Shown one piece after another: positions 22,741 to 34,850 of a stretch of 64,000 nt of DNA. The notes beneath the pieces were generated by a model that was not told the origin of the DNA, did no database searches, and saw only the letters and a list, made by a program, of their open reading frames with translations. The first letter of the stretch is position 1. Each line of letters begins with the position of its first letter. The translations under genes were made by a program, and so were the position numbers. Location: positions 2,387,221 through 2,451,220 of the forward strand of contig LNAC01000031.1 of the NCBI GenBank assembly GCA_002007465.1. Direction: 5' to 3'. The stretch is from Ailurus styani (lineage: Eukaryota; Chordata; Mammalia; Carnivora; Ailuridae).

Positions 22741-23500
22741 AAAGAGATCAATCTTTTCGGACCCTGAAGTGACAGTTTGTACAAACTTTCATGTGTTGAA
22801 ACTACTGTCTAAGGAGGGCCCTAATAAGAGAAACAATACATCTAACAGGGAAAAAGATGCATTATTCCGGCCGCTATGTAATGCTTTCTTTCGGTCGACT
22901 GTAAGAAAGGGTTCCTGTGTAAATGACAGCCCATAAGAGCACTGCATATAAGAAAAGGACACAATGGAGTTTATCCAGTTGAAATGTTTCATTTGGTAAG
23001 ATGATTTAATGGGAAAAATTGTGAGGGAATGTGTCATAAGATCATGAATTTCAGTGGCTAACTTATTTATATGGCCTTTCTTTTCTTCCCTCTGTCCTTC
23101 CCTCTGTTTTCTTTCTCTCTCTTTCTCCCTTTGTTTCTTTCTTATTTTCTTTTTTTAGGGTAGTGGTACTAATTTTTATGGTAATGTGGCAGTGCCCACA
23201 TGCCACTGGGTGTTTATCACAGCCCTTAGAACTGGACAGCACCAAAGAGGGCCCCTTGATAGTATGCAAATTAAAAAAAAAACAATCAGGAGATTCAGAA
23301 GTCTCAAAATGGAATGCAGAATGCTAGAGAAGACTAACTGTATTACACATGCATGACATAGTCTTACTGAAGGTGGGAAGAAAGGCTCTGATTAACAAAC
23401 TTTGAAAATACACAAATACTGTATTCTATGTAATAAAGTTTTTTTTCTCAAGTGGGTACATGTTAATAACTCTGAAACTATTACACACATATGCTAGGAT
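22741..23500. other. Unassigned, with pyrimidine-rich tract
   Basis: No gene. A strongly pyrimidine-biased tract runs from about 23075 to 23157, and an A-run lies at 23273-23282. An 82-codon minus frame (22789-23037) and a 68-codon minus frame across the pyrimidine tract (rich in K, E and R) are compositional. Confidence 0.4.
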
Positions 23501-23539
23501 TGGGTAAACAAGTAAACGAATGAGGTTGGTGGGAGTTTC

Positions 23540-24820
23540 TTATTGTTAGAGTAGGAAATTACAGATAAGAAAGAGAGGAAGATCGGTGTGAGCCCAGCAG
23601 TACTGGATGAAAATGAAGATGTCAGTAGGAACTCACGGTTAGCTTAATATAGATACAAACTGATAAAGAAATAATTGTAGGCGGACATATACCTTAGCAT
23701 ATATCCATGTATTCCTTAGTCCTGCCTGCTGAGGGGACCTTGAAGCTGCGACACTTTGAGTGTATGAGCTCAACAAGGCCCAAGATCTTAGTTAATAACA
23801 CCATTTGCGAATAAAGGAAACAATGGCTCCTTAGGGAAATGACTGATCCTAGAGCTATAGCAGGGAATATATATGATGAGCCTGAAGCATATTATAGTGT
23901 CAGAAGTAAGGGAGATAGCAAAACAAAATGATGGGGTATGTGGAAGGGACATTAGGAGGCAACTGATAGAGCTCACAGTGGTGAAAGATGAAGCAATTTG
24001 AGCAACAATATAAATAACATTTTACTGTGTTATAAACCAAATCATAAAATAAGCATCCATGATTCCTTACTGATATAAATCAGTGACTGCAGAAATAAAT
24101 AAATGGAAGCAAAGAGATAAATCTCCTATGAAGAACACCAAATAATTCACCCACCACCAAGAAGGTGGAGTTTAACTCCACTTTCTTTTAGTGCAGTCTG
24201 TGTGCAGTGACTTGCTTCTAAGTAAGAGTCTGAAAAAGGAAGAGTGTTAACTTTACAGTGTAGAAATCTGAGAAATACTCTTTCAGCCTGATAATTAAGG
24301 TTAACTTTGCCAGTGATAACTCATGTTGTTGGCATTTTACTTCTGTGGTCTTCCTTCCAAAAACCCAAAACTATATGTAGTCAAGAAAAATATCAGACAA
24401 ACCCCAAGCCAAGAAACATTCTACAAAAATATGTGACCAGTAGTCCTCAACACCATCAGGGTCATCAAAAAACCGAAAAACCAAAACCCCCCCAAAACAA
24501 AGAAAATAATAGAAACTGTCACAGAGCAGAGGGATTTAAAAAGAAAAGATGAGAACACCATGTGGTTTTCTAGATGGGACCCTGAAACAGAAAAAAAAAG
24601 GGGGTATTAGAAAAAAACTAGGACTAATGTACAGAAAAAAAGGGTATTAGAGAAAAACTAGGAGTAATGTACCATATATGTTATTTGTTTTGTCAAATAC
24701 ACCACTTGAGTTTAACATCTGGGGAAATTGTATATTCCCTTTGCTCCATCTTTAAAACCTTTATAGAACTATAAAACTATTATAAAACAAAAAAAGTTTC
24801 AATAAAAATCAAGTTGATAA
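23540..24820 (+). mobile_element. L1 3' UTR (L1M/L1ME-type), sense
   Basis: Landmarks of an old L1 3' UTR in order: 'gagcaacaatataaataaca' (24000), 'agtgcagtctgtgtgcagtg' (24190), 'ttaactttacagtgtagaaa' (24247), 'ttctgtggtcttccttcc' (24342), 'atcagacaaaccccaagcca' (24391), 'tagatgggaccctgaaacag' (24571) and an A-rich end near 24800. A tandem duplication of about 41 bases lies inside at 24590-24673. Confidence 0.75.
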
Positions 24821-25333
24821 AAGTTTCACTTTTTCTGTTTATAATTATTCCTGGAGATCAGAGAAACTACGAAGTGGTATCAATAAATAAATGAAAATGA
24901 TCATCTTGTTTCAGAGGGAAATATGGACAGAACAGATCTGGGACAATTTTTATAATATATTATTTTTAATTTTGCTGCCATTCTACATCAGATAAAGATT
25001 TGGTGCTAGATGAGTTCAATGGTGTTGCTTATAATTTATCTAGAAAATAATTCTTAGCAGGGGAAGGGGAAATAATTTTAAAGACAGACTTGCTGTTCCT
25101 TCCCACACCATATCAACTCCTCAGAATCTAAGCAAACTGCCTTGACACATTGGTATTACGGCTTTCATGCAATGTAAAAACAGTATTTCTGTCTAAGGTA
25201 TTTCTTTTTCACCCAAAGGATGGAGGAAATCATTAGATCTCCAACTTTTATGTAGGGTTACAGCTCTTATTTTTAAAAGGTAAACTTTCTCAGGGACATG
25301 AAAATATAAAAAGTCCCGGTGTTTTCTCTTTAT
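24821..25333. other. Unassigned sequence
   Basis: AT-rich, no gene or repeat recognised. Confidence 0.4.
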
Positions 25334-25350
25334 AAAGATATCCAACTTTT

Positions 25351-25539
25351 GGCGCACCTGGGTGGCTCAGTGGGTTAAAGCCTCTGCCTTTGTCTCAGGT
25401 CATGATCTCAGGGTCCTGGGATCGAGCCCCGCATCAGGCTCCCTGCTCAGCGGGGAGCCTGCTTCCTCCTCTCTCTGCCTGCCTCTATGCCTACTTGTAA
25501 TCTCTTTCTGTGTCAAATAAATAAAATCTTAAAAAAATA
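25351..25539 (+). mobile_element. CAN-SINE, sense, young mustelid-type
   Basis: Full element with head 'ggcgcacctgggtggctcag', B-box-like 'gggatcgagcccc', 'ctctctgcctgcctctatgc' and an AAATAAAAT tail. Perfect 17-base target-site duplications (aaagatatccaactttt) lie at 25334-25350 and 25540-25556. Confidence 0.97.
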
Positions 25540-25556
25540 AAAGATATCCAACTTTT

Positions 25557-25997
25557 CTCATAGGAGAGAATTGCAACTTCATTGACAGCAGAATATAACT
25601 TTCATGAGTTTCAGATTCCCTAGGAATCTTCTAAGTAATATTGAGTGTTCTGAGAGGGAAGAGAAAATGAAATAATATGCCATTGCCCTAGAAAATCCCC
25701 ACTTTTGCTTTTCTGACATAAGAGGGAAACTCTTGTCAGTCTTGTGCTACAAAATATTAATTGTTCACTGCAAATACCCTGGAATTGAATTTCTAATACA
25801 TATTTTAGGACTTTTAAGTAAAATTGAAGTCAACTTTCAGCCAAATGCAAATCTATGGAGGAGCAATGATTCATGACATTCTCTCCTTGGGAGTTATGAG
25901 AACAGATGTTCTCAAAACCACACATGATGGCTATGTCAACTTCAAGATGGAGTAGCTTTCCGGGCAAGGATGATCACAGTGCAATTTGGTCCTCAAG
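25557..25997. other. Unassigned sequence
   Basis: No gene or repeat recognised. Confidence 0.4.
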
Positions 25998-26495
25998 TAT
26001 AGGTATGCCCTGCTATTCGAAAGTTTGCCTCACACTACTTTACTTTTATGAAAGACCTTCATTAGTGCCTATCTTCACTAACTGAAAGAAATCTGGAGAG
26101 GAGTCTCACTTTAACAACAACCACAACAACGAAAGGCGAGAAGCAAAAATAGTGTTGAGTGTTCATCATACAGCGAGTTGTTATAGGGCCACCATTCACC
26201 CCAGGCAGCAAGACTGTCACCACCAAGTTTCTTTTAGTGAACTATACTCAGCATCAAACCACCAAAGCTTTGAGCTATGTCTGTGAGCATCTGTGCTTTA
26301 TCTCGATTTATTTTATGCATCCGTTAGCAAGATGTGTCTTAAGGTATCAGAAAAGCCTGAGAGGTTATTTTTTGAGTCTGTGAATTCTCAGAACTTTTGT
26401 CCATATGAATGAATGGTAATTGCTTCTCTGCTTTACTCCATTTTGACTTATGAAAGGTTTCAAAGGAATGCTCTAATTTCAGATGGGTGGGGGGA
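25998..26495 (+). mobile_element. Old medium-reiteration DNA transposon, family uncertain
   Basis: The left end (25998 on: 'ggtatgccctgctattcgaa', 'ttttatgaaagaccttcatt', 'ctaactgaaagaaatctgga') and the right end ('tgcttctctgctttactcca', 'gacttatgaaaggtttcaaa', 'ggaatgctctaatttcagat') match a widespread old mammalian element that I recall but cannot name. Its two ends carry related words in opposite orientation ('actttacttttatgaaag' against the complement of 'gacttatgaaaggttt'), as expected of terminal inverted repeats. The 74-codon frame inside is not a transposase. Confidence 0.5.
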
Positions 26496-26921
26496 GGGTG
26501 CTGTATCTTGACGTTGCACAGGAACTCTGATCTTTAGAATGTTCTTGCTGGGAAGTACAATACTCACTTGTAGGGAATTTTCATAAAGAAAAGCCAGGGT
26601 CATAAACAAATGCATGGACATAGGCATGTTACAGATACTTTAATCTACTTAAAACATCACTGAGTTAGTTAAAAACTTTGCTAATAGAGCTTCTCTTTTA
26701 AGGTAGGTTGCCGCATTAGAAATTCATCAGGAGGAGAGAAAACAATAAGACAAAAAGAACGAATAAATAGAAATTCAGTTTGGAAAGTCCCATACAAGCA
26801 GGGTCCAATAGATCCTATTTCCTGGAATATCCCTGGTATATGACATTTGTCACAGTGTCTTTGTTAATTGTCTCACCTCTTACCCCCTTAACTCTTGGAT
26901 TCATTTTCTGGTTTGAATTAG
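26496..26921. other. Unassigned sequence
   Basis: Nothing recognised. Confidence 0.4.
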
Positions 26922-26933
26922 ATGGCCATCCTA

Positions 26934-27130
26934 GGGGTGCCTGGGTGGCTGAGTCAGTTGAGCCTCCGACTCCTGATTTCAGCTCAGGTCATGATCTCAG
27001 GGTTGTGAGATCAAGTTCTCCACCCCCTGACCTGTCCCCCCATCAGGATCCATGCTTAGTGCAGAGTCTGCTTGAGATTCTTTCTCTCCCTCTGTTTTTG
27101 CCCCTTCCCTCACCCCCACACATGAGCATG

Positions 27131-27182
<52 letters not shown>

Positions 27183-27194
27183 AATAAGAAAAAA
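26934..27194 (+). mobile_element. CAN-SINE, sense, older subfamily with (CT)n
   Basis: The head 'ggggtgcctgggtggctgag' is followed by 'tcagttgagcctccgactcc', the older general carnivore form. Target-site duplications with one mismatch (atggccatccta / atggccattcta) lie at 26922-26933 and 27195-27206. The pyrimidine body has expanded into a (CT)n array at 27133-27180. The 134-codon open frame across it ends in a serine-leucine run encoded by the CT array and is not a gene. Confidence 0.95.
27133..27180 (+). repeat. (CT)n microsatellite inside CAN-SINE
   Basis: More than twenty CT units within the SINE body. Confidence 0.95.
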
Positions 27195-27206
27195 ATGGCC
27201 ATTCTA

Positions 27207-29999
27207 TTTAGAGGTCATTGAGTCCAGCACCAATTCATGTTCTCTTAATCTGATGGTCTGAAGGACAGCAAAGCAAAGCAAATTTAGAGAACCAATGTAT
27301 GTGACCATATGTACTAGGATATCATTAATCAAAAGCCAAAATTTTATGTCTGGCATTTTAATACAGTTTTTACAAAGGTGTAGCCTTTAAGATTTCTTTC
27401 CTAACAGGGAAATACACTGAGAAATAAGAGAAGAAATAAGGAAGATAGGAAATCTAAATGTTACCTGTGTTATTGATAAAGGTAAATTGCAAGTTGTAGC
27501 TTAGTGTGAAAAGCAAATGAATTTCCTAATATCGGACCCTAAGACTAGACACTTTTAATAGTCCTAGAAATGCAGGACATGACATTTGATATACTTGATA
27601 CTGAAGGCACAGCAGAGAATTCCTGCTGCCTTTGGGAAAACCAGTGAGATGGGGAATGAACACGCACAACACACACACACACAGGGGAAAGAGAGAGAAT
27701 GAGAGAGACTGTAGAAAGTTGTTTTTAGAGCCATGGAACCTTCTTTCATTCAGGTTAGTCTTTTGCACATAGAGAGACTGGCCCAGATTACAGTAAGAGC
27801 AGGAGCATCAAAAGAAAGCATCAGCCCTCTGTGGGCTACTCAGCTCCATGAAGACGAGGCTCTGAGCTTACTCTGTCTAACTCATTCTTTTCAACTGGAC
27901 CAGTCTCTACCATGTCTCAATTAGGTGGACAGGGTAGAGGTTTGTCACACCAATGTAGCTCCATGAAAGGAAGAAACAGAACGGGGTGAAGGGGTGGGGA
28001 GTGGAGGGAAGGGGAAGACTTACTCCAAGGAAAACTTCATTTATTAAGGGGAAGAGAGAGAATATAAAAAATTTTAGTGACTTAATTCTCATAATAGGGT
28101 AAAGCAACATTTTAGATAAAAAGTTATATTAGAAAAATTTTGATGAATTTTCTAGCATTGTTGTGAAGTTGAGCAGAGGAGTTCCCCCTACATCGCAGAT
28201 TTAGTTTCCCTTTCTAACATATACTAATACCCTCAAACTTCTTCACATTGCAAACGTAGACTCTTTGTTGGCCCATTTCTCCATTTTTACGCAACTATTA
28301 TATGATGCCATCAACAAACAGACATCATAGGTTGAGCTGGTTATCCATGGTTAGAGTTGTTTTGTGCATGAACTGTTTTCTGAATGCAGTAATAAAATAG
28401 AACTGGACCCGAAGACATTTTGTTTTGCAGATTGATTGTTCACATTGCTTCTGATCTCACATCACACTGTTGGAACCAACTGTATTACCTGACACAAATC
28501 ATCATGTCGGCAAGGTGTTCACTCTCAGTCAAAATTATAGATGTCTTATGTATTTGTGGGGAAAGTGAAAACAGGGGTGTGCTGATGAGTTTCAAAGCTG
28601 AACACACTAATTCATTTCCAGGGAAGGAAAAAGTAAGAAGATGACATGTTTCCCCTAAGTGGACTGAAGTCCAGACAACCAGCAGTGAGTGCCATTTTGC
28701 ATTTAGATTAAATGCCCTTTCTCCCAGCAGCTGCCCAGTGATTACCACAGAGGGGATTTTGATCAGCTTGGTGAGGGGTGATTGTATTTCCCCCTCATCC
28801 ACTTAGTCTTCCCTTTGGCTTCTGGGCTGTGCTGGAGACTGAAAGACAAGTTTTGCTAGCTTCTGTGACTCAGCCCTTTCGTGGCTTGCTTTATTTTCAA
28901 TGGAAGTAGAGCTTTAGGAGTGAGATGCCTTTCATTAGGAATTTCAGCATAGGCCCTCTTCTCAACGGCAAGGCCACATATGGTGGTGCTTACCAAGGAA
29001 ACTCTAAAGAACAAAATCAGCTTTTGATCATTTGTTACTTCAGTGCAAAATTCAAATTCCTTTGCGGTTTTGTTGCGAATGCCTTCTCCCATCTCCAGCA
29101 AATATGGAACTTCTAAAATTTTACATTTTTGGTATCACTTGGGTCATTTCTCCTTTTAAATTCTTTTATTTGTGTTGATGGCTCATTTTTATGTGTGTGT
29201 GTTTGTTTATTTATTTATTAACTGATAAACAGGTTATTCTAATTTCCTGCTAGGGTCCCAGACTGTTTATATGGTCACCTAGCAAATCCATTATAACACT
29301 TTCTGAATTATTTGGAGCAGCTTTGCTTATGTACTAGATTAATTTATACTGTCTGTTCCAGCAAACATGTGAGAGGGGAAAAGTCAATAGTAAAAGCAGA
29401 GCAACATTCCATTGCTCTTTCCCCATGACTCCTAGGAACATCTGGTCTCATTAATCTCTAGTGCCGTGCTATATGTGATAGACATATCCTGAGCTCCATT
29501 CATCTCAAGCATGGTCCATTGAAAACTGCTGTTGCATAGTAATGTGGGCAGATGCTTTGAAAGCATGTGGTTTTCAAAGTGTTCAAAAGGACCAGCATTG
29601 TCCAGTAGGACAAGAATAGAACACAGCATGGTCAACCTTATGGTCATTGCTGTGAATATGGCTCAGGTCAGAAACAGCTAAAGGATCAGCCTCACAGATT
29701 GGGTGGTCTTACTTAATTTCTCACAGATTACTAATGTGGAGTATATGTTGACAACCACAGAGTGAATTATGTTTGAGCTTCCATAATGTGGTTTCTGAGA
29801 GTCCGTGGCCGAGGACTGCCATATGGTGCAAACACTTAGAGAAATACTCTTCTAAGAACTTTAACAATTGAATTACTTTAAAATTCAAAGTGGGGTTCAC
29901 CTTATGCAAAATTCTGAAGTAATGCTATGATCCGGTCTAGGCTAATTTTGATAGAATTATTGACTTTGTTTAGAATTTCATGGTGAAAAGAGGATGGAT
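27207..29999. other. Unassigned sequence, 2.8 kb
   Basis: No gene or secure repeat. A short (CA)n lies at 27668-27682. Frames of up to 105 codons occur (28485-28802 minus; 28856-29101 minus), often opposed by frames on the other strand, with no domain that I recognise. It may contain old decayed repeats that I cannot see by eye. Confidence 0.35.
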
Positions 30000-30215
30000 C
30001 CTAGACAGATATAGGTTTGAATTATACTTTGGGCAAGCAATTTAGCTAACTCCAGCCTTGGGAAAAGTGATTTAAGCTCACTAAAGCTCAATGTCATCAT
30101 ACATAAAATTGGGGTAAAATTGTTCATCTTCAGGAATTATGAGGATTAGTTAGAGAACATGTGACTTAACAGAAACAGAGCAGGTATATATTTTAGCTCT
30201 CTCTCCTCAACAAAA
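30000..30215 (+). mobile_element. MIR element, sense
   Basis: MIR words: 'ataggtttgaattatacttt', 'tgggcaagcaatttagct', 'ctcaatgtcatcatacataa', 'aattggggtaaaattgttca' and 'attatgaggattagttagag'. Confidence 0.75.
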
Positions 30216-30714
30216 ATGAGTCAATGACATTTTAGTATGTATGCTGAGATGACTCTTAAAAAAAAAAAAATCCAAAAGATTAGACTGCTTCATTTTGGGA
30301 GGGATCCTTTGGGGAGTGGAAAGGAGAAATTAGTTCAAAGTCATGAATTATTCAAGCGGTAGAATCAGATGGTGTTGGGGATGAGCACTATAGGAACCAA
30401 TGAATTTAGCAGTTGAGTTTGGGTCTTGAAATAGTAAGAATTCAGCAGGCAATTTCAGCCAAGTGCTTTCTGTTATGGGCACATTTGCTCCTCACTGATT
30501 TTTGCTATTCATAACTTGTTTCTTGGTTTGTGAGAGGTTGTTTCATCATTTATCAGCCCTCTCTCATGTTAAAGAATTATTTAGGACCAATTATGGCAGC
30601 TTATCCTTGAGAACATGAGACTTTCAGAACAAAGAAGCATCTGAAATTCTTAGAGTGGTCATGATTTAGACCTTATTTTAACTGAGGAGGCAAACAGCTC
30701 TTCTTTCTACAGGC
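30216..30714. other. Unassigned sequence
   Basis: Nothing recognised apart from a 13-base A run near 30257-30269. Confidence 0.4.
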
Positions 30715-31000
30715 CTTTTCGTTTTCAGGTCCAACTCAATTTTGGTCTTTTTCATGAAGTCTTTCCTGATCTCTCTCTTTGCCATCTGTCTTCTGCGTGT
30801 GTACAGTGTTTAGCAACAGTCACAATTTAACTCTCAATTACGTATTGCCTTGAATAATGTTCTTTTGTTCTGCCAATGTGATCATCTTTTCTTCCATTTA
30901 GATTTTAATGCTTTGTTGTTCTGCTATATTACTTGTCCAAACTTATAATGTAGGACTGCTATATAAAATGTGATCAGTAAGTACTTATTAATTAATTGCC
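30715..31000 (+). mobile_element. L2 3' end, sense
   Basis: L2 3' text: 'tttttcatgaagtctttcct', 'gatctctctctttgccatct', 'gtgtgtacagtgtttagcaa' and an end near 'gtgatcagtaagtacttatt'. Confidence 0.6.
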
Positions 31001-31974
31001 TGAGGTTTTAATATTTTAGTGTAATTTATCCTGGTATCCAAAAACCCAAAAAGTGTGTATGGAGAGGCTTCTGACATTGATTTCACCTGGTTGTCTCCTT
31101 TTTGGGAACAAGGAAACACACACTGCCCAGTCCTCTTGCAGAGCTCTGTGACTAATTCTGCCCTGCAAGCTAAGAGTAGAAGTGACCATGTCACTTTCAG
31201 AATGAAAAAGTGAAAAGCTGCTGCATAATTGTGGGGGCCATGTGTGGAAATGGTAAGTCACAAGAAGGAACAGCATGGATCACTGAATCACAGCCCTGAG
31301 GACAGCTGCCCAGGAGAGTTAATACCTAATGTTTACTGGATATGTTCTCTGAGAAAGAAATATGTCTATATTGTGTTGTCACCGGCATCTTGAGCTTAAT
31401 TGGTTTTTATAGCATTGACTTAGACTCTCTTGACTGTTGTAGGAGAAATTGTGATGCACCCCTAGACCTTTACTTCTGGAAACTTTGCTCACTTCTCTAG
31501 AAACTGGCTGCTGGCTACTCACAGCTGAATACCTTTCTGGGAATTGCAGTAGCTACAGAAAGTTTCCTGAACCAAGGCTCACTCTCGACCGAGCACCTAG
31601 CTTTCAATGACTGGTAGATAAGGCAGCATAAAGGCCCAAACTTGCTGCCTTGACAGGGAACAGCTCTGAAGAAGGAGCAGCAAAACTCCCTATAGCAAAT
31701 GCATTTAAATTCAGCTTTTCCCTCTGCAAACTCTTGTTTCTCTCATTCCCTTACAGACGTTGATCCCAAGTGCACACACCCCATCAAATGTTTGCATGTG
31801 TTTATCTGCCTCACAGTCTGTTTCCCAGGGAAACAGGACTAAGATATTAATACAGAGGTGTTTCAAATTCCAATAATATAACTAAAAACTTACAGACTGA
31901 AGGTAAAAGGGGTGTAGCTCTAGTCCCAGGAGGAGCCTTTATCTACCTACATAAGAAGCATACACATAAAGATT
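31001..31974. other. Unassigned, slightly GC-richer
   Basis: No gene. Bases 31400-31860 have the feel of an old LTR or DNA-element remnant ('gtctgtttcccagggaaac' near 31818), but I cannot place it. Two overlapping minus-strand frames (68 and 86 codons at 30988-31276) match nothing. Confidence 0.3.
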
Positions 31975-32135
31975 CTAGACCTTGTTTCTACTAGTAGTTA
32001 CTCTGCAAATAACATGCTGAGACTTGGTTTCTTCATTTGTCAAACAGGGATGGTAGCATATGCTCTAATGAAAGCAAAGAGCTGTCATGCAGATCCAATA
32101 GTGCAGAAAATATTATAATGCATTTGAAATAAGCT
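31975..32135 (+). mobile_element. MIR element, sense
   Basis: MIR core and 3' half: 'tgagacttggtttcttcatt', 'gtcaaacagggatggtagc' and 'aaagagctgtcatgcagatc'. Confidence 0.7.
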
Positions 32136-32189
32136 ATGCTCTCTATGGATTTAATCTCACTTCACCAGCACCAAGATAGCCCTTGTAAT

Positions 32190-32335
32190 GCCATTGTTGA
32201 CTTATTTTTCAGATTTTCCTGCAGATTGGAGCTTTCTTGGGACAGGAGGCATTTCAATGCTTTGCAGTATTTACCTTTGCATCTACCATAATGCCTCATA
32301 TAAAGTAGGAGTACAATGCATATTTATTGCATACT
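32190..32335 (+). mobile_element. L2 3' end, sense
   Basis: 'gcatctaccataatgcctca' then 'tataaagtaggagtacaatg' and 'catatttattgcatac' match the L2 3' terminus. Confidence 0.6.
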
Positions 32336-34044
32336 CCCTTTGGACTCTGTACACCTGGCAACATATACAGGAACCGTTATTTCAGAAAAGCTTTGCCATT
32401 CATATTTGTAAGGAAAAGTGAGACATAAGGAATGTTAAGAAGACTCAGGGTGCCAACATTAGTTCTATCTCCCAGTTTCACTTCAATTTGTAGAGGACAG
32501 ATTCAATTCCCTCATGGAGGTATATCAACAATGGGTTTTAATGAAACATTCTTGGAAAGGTAGAAAATGGAATCAATTTTAACCCCAAAAGACAAAAAAG
32601 TTCATTTTGGCCTTGGAAGTGAAATTCAAGAAATACAAAACATGGAGAGATAATAAAAACAAACAGAAAGCTTACGGCTCGAGGTCGGTGGAGAAAGTTA
32701 TGAAGGAAAGGATGCAATTAGAAATTAATCTCATTTAGAGCAATGTTACTACTCCACCAATCGTAACATATGAGGCATTTCTTTCAGAAAGGTTTCTTTT
32801 GAAGTATCTAATACTCAGAATCTTCTGAAGTAGTTAATACCCAGCTGTTTTGTATGCAAAATAGAATCATACTCCTGTGTTTGATATTTTGTTTTGGTCA
32901 TAGTCTGGCTACATCTGTGGAAGAGTTGTAGAGAGGTCACCATGATCCCAAGTGTGTCATTAAGAATGAGCAGTGTGTTAAGCAGAAAAAGCAGTAAAAA
33001 GAAGACAGTATATCTCCTCCAATGGGGAAGAATCCTACATCTCATTGTATTCCAGTGAAGCATGATGCCAAGGAACATTTTTAATAATTTTTCCCCTAAT
33101 CAGAACAGACTGCGTTGAGGGAAGAAAGGAGAAATGTGTTACTGTCATTCAGTCAATTAAAGACTCATATATTTGTTGGCAACAAAAAGAAATAAGTGGT
33201 CACCATTCTGTAACACATTTCAGTGCAGTTGCTTCGTAATGACTATTATGATTCCGGGGATTATCTCACCAGATTCATTGTGATAAATCTTTACCAGTGA
33301 CAGGAAATATAATACCATTACATGATGCTTCAGAGCTTAACTCAGATCATCATTTGCCCTCTTGAGATACCCTTCAGTCCAACTCTTCTGAATACCTTGC
33401 AGCCACCAAATTAGTCTAAACCAATTTGCAAGTGCTTTTACTTTACACATACCATTTAATGGGCTGGTAGAAGTCACAGATTTAGACTTATCAGAGTGCC
33501 CGTTTCATAATGTATATTAATAGTGAACCAGTATGTTGTACTCTGGGAATTGATATTGTATGTCAAATATACTTTAAAAAAAAGCAAAAAATAGAGAACC
33601 AGGAAAAAGAAGTGACTATATTAATTAGGATCTCCCCAGAGTGAACCCTCAGTCTAAGCCAAGAATTGCTTAAAGGGATGCTGGGATATGGAGAGTAGAA
33701 AAAGTGCAATTGATGGGGAACTGACTGGAAATAAAATACCTAATTTTAATCAAACATTTTAGTCTGCCTACATGGCAATGTTCAGAATTACATGTTGAGG
33801 TAAAGATCACTAGTCATATTGCTTTATTATAAATCCTCTCCATAGCCATTATGTTCTCTTTTTTTCCCTGTTGACAACATACTACCCATTGGTTTACATG
33901 AGTCCAGTTTGCAACTTTTTTAAAATAAATTAAAACATGTAACATGTTGATAGATATTTTGGATTATTCTCAGTTTGAGGGATTGGAGCCTGGACAGGTG
34001 GATGATGGTTCAATGTCAAACAAATTAAGCTTTAGGTTCTGATG
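32336..34044. other. Unassigned sequence
   Basis: No gene or repeat recognised in 1.7 kb. The 87-codon minus frame 32815-33078 has a leucine/phenylalanine-rich stretch but no recognisable family. Confidence 0.35.
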
Positions 34045-34850
34045 TAGCCTCAGTTAATGACAACTCCAGTCTTATACTTACACAGGCCAAAAAGCTTGGC
34101 ATCACCTCTGAACTCACTCTGGTGATCATCCTTCACATTGGACCTATCAAGAGTGCCTTCAAAATGTATAGAGTAATTCAACCACTCTTCACCACCTCCA
34201 CTACTATCCCCCTGATGCAAGTACCATTATCCGCCCCACGCATCATCATTTTATCTACTAATTAGCATTCCTTCTTCCACCCCACTCTCCCTTTAGTTTA
34301 TTCTCAATAGTGCTGCCAGAGTGATACTGTATAAACATAAGCCAGATCATGTCTTTCCTCCCCTGAAAAGTCTCCAGTGCTGCCTTATCTCCCTTTGTGT
34401 GGAAGCAAACGTTCATGTTCTGACCATGAAATGATACACAATTTAACCATGTGTCCTACTATTCTTTCCTTAGCCATCTTTATGTCTCAAATGCTTTCCC
34501 TCCAGATATCCACAGGGCTAAAACTTCATTTAATCAGTGTTTACTCAAAAGTCACTCTTTTGGCGACAGAAATGCTGGGCAGCATGACTAAAATGTTGGC
34601 ATCCCTCTGAACATATACCCACAGAGATACACATTTATCCTCTTTTTCTGTTTCGTGTTTTCCTTTCTAGTACTTATTACTAAATGACACATAATAAATT
34701 TAAAATAAAAGCCAATTATCTTGTTTATTTTCTGCTTCCTCCCCTGAAATTCAGACTCCTTGAAGGCAGAGATTTTTGCCTGCTTTTTCAAAGATGCACT
34801 GTCCATGCTGGAAGAGTGCCTGGGCCAAGATAGGGGCCCCACCATCGTTA
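34045..34850 (+). mobile_element. L2 element, ORF2 3' end and 3' UTR, sense
   Basis: This is the longest L2 copy here, about 800 bases. Landmarks: 'aagccagatcatgtctttcc' (34341), 'ctccagtgctgccttatctc' (34371), 'cagatatccacagggc' (34503), 'tactcaaaagtcactct' (34542), 'tagtacttattactaaatga' (34668), 'aattatcttgtttattttct' (34714), 'ctccttgaaggcagagattt' (34756) and 'agagtgcctgggccaagata' (34813). No reading frame survives; frames of 77-104 codons in it are debris. Confidence 0.8.

Noticed and set aside
26780..27184. 134-codon open frame ending in a Ser-Leu run
   Set aside because: Most of it is CAN-SINE, and the C-terminal run is translation of a (CT)n microsatellite.
29560..29620. Possible MER5-type start ('gtggttttcaaagtgt')
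   Set aside because: Only about 30 bases resemble the family and the rest of the consensus is absent.
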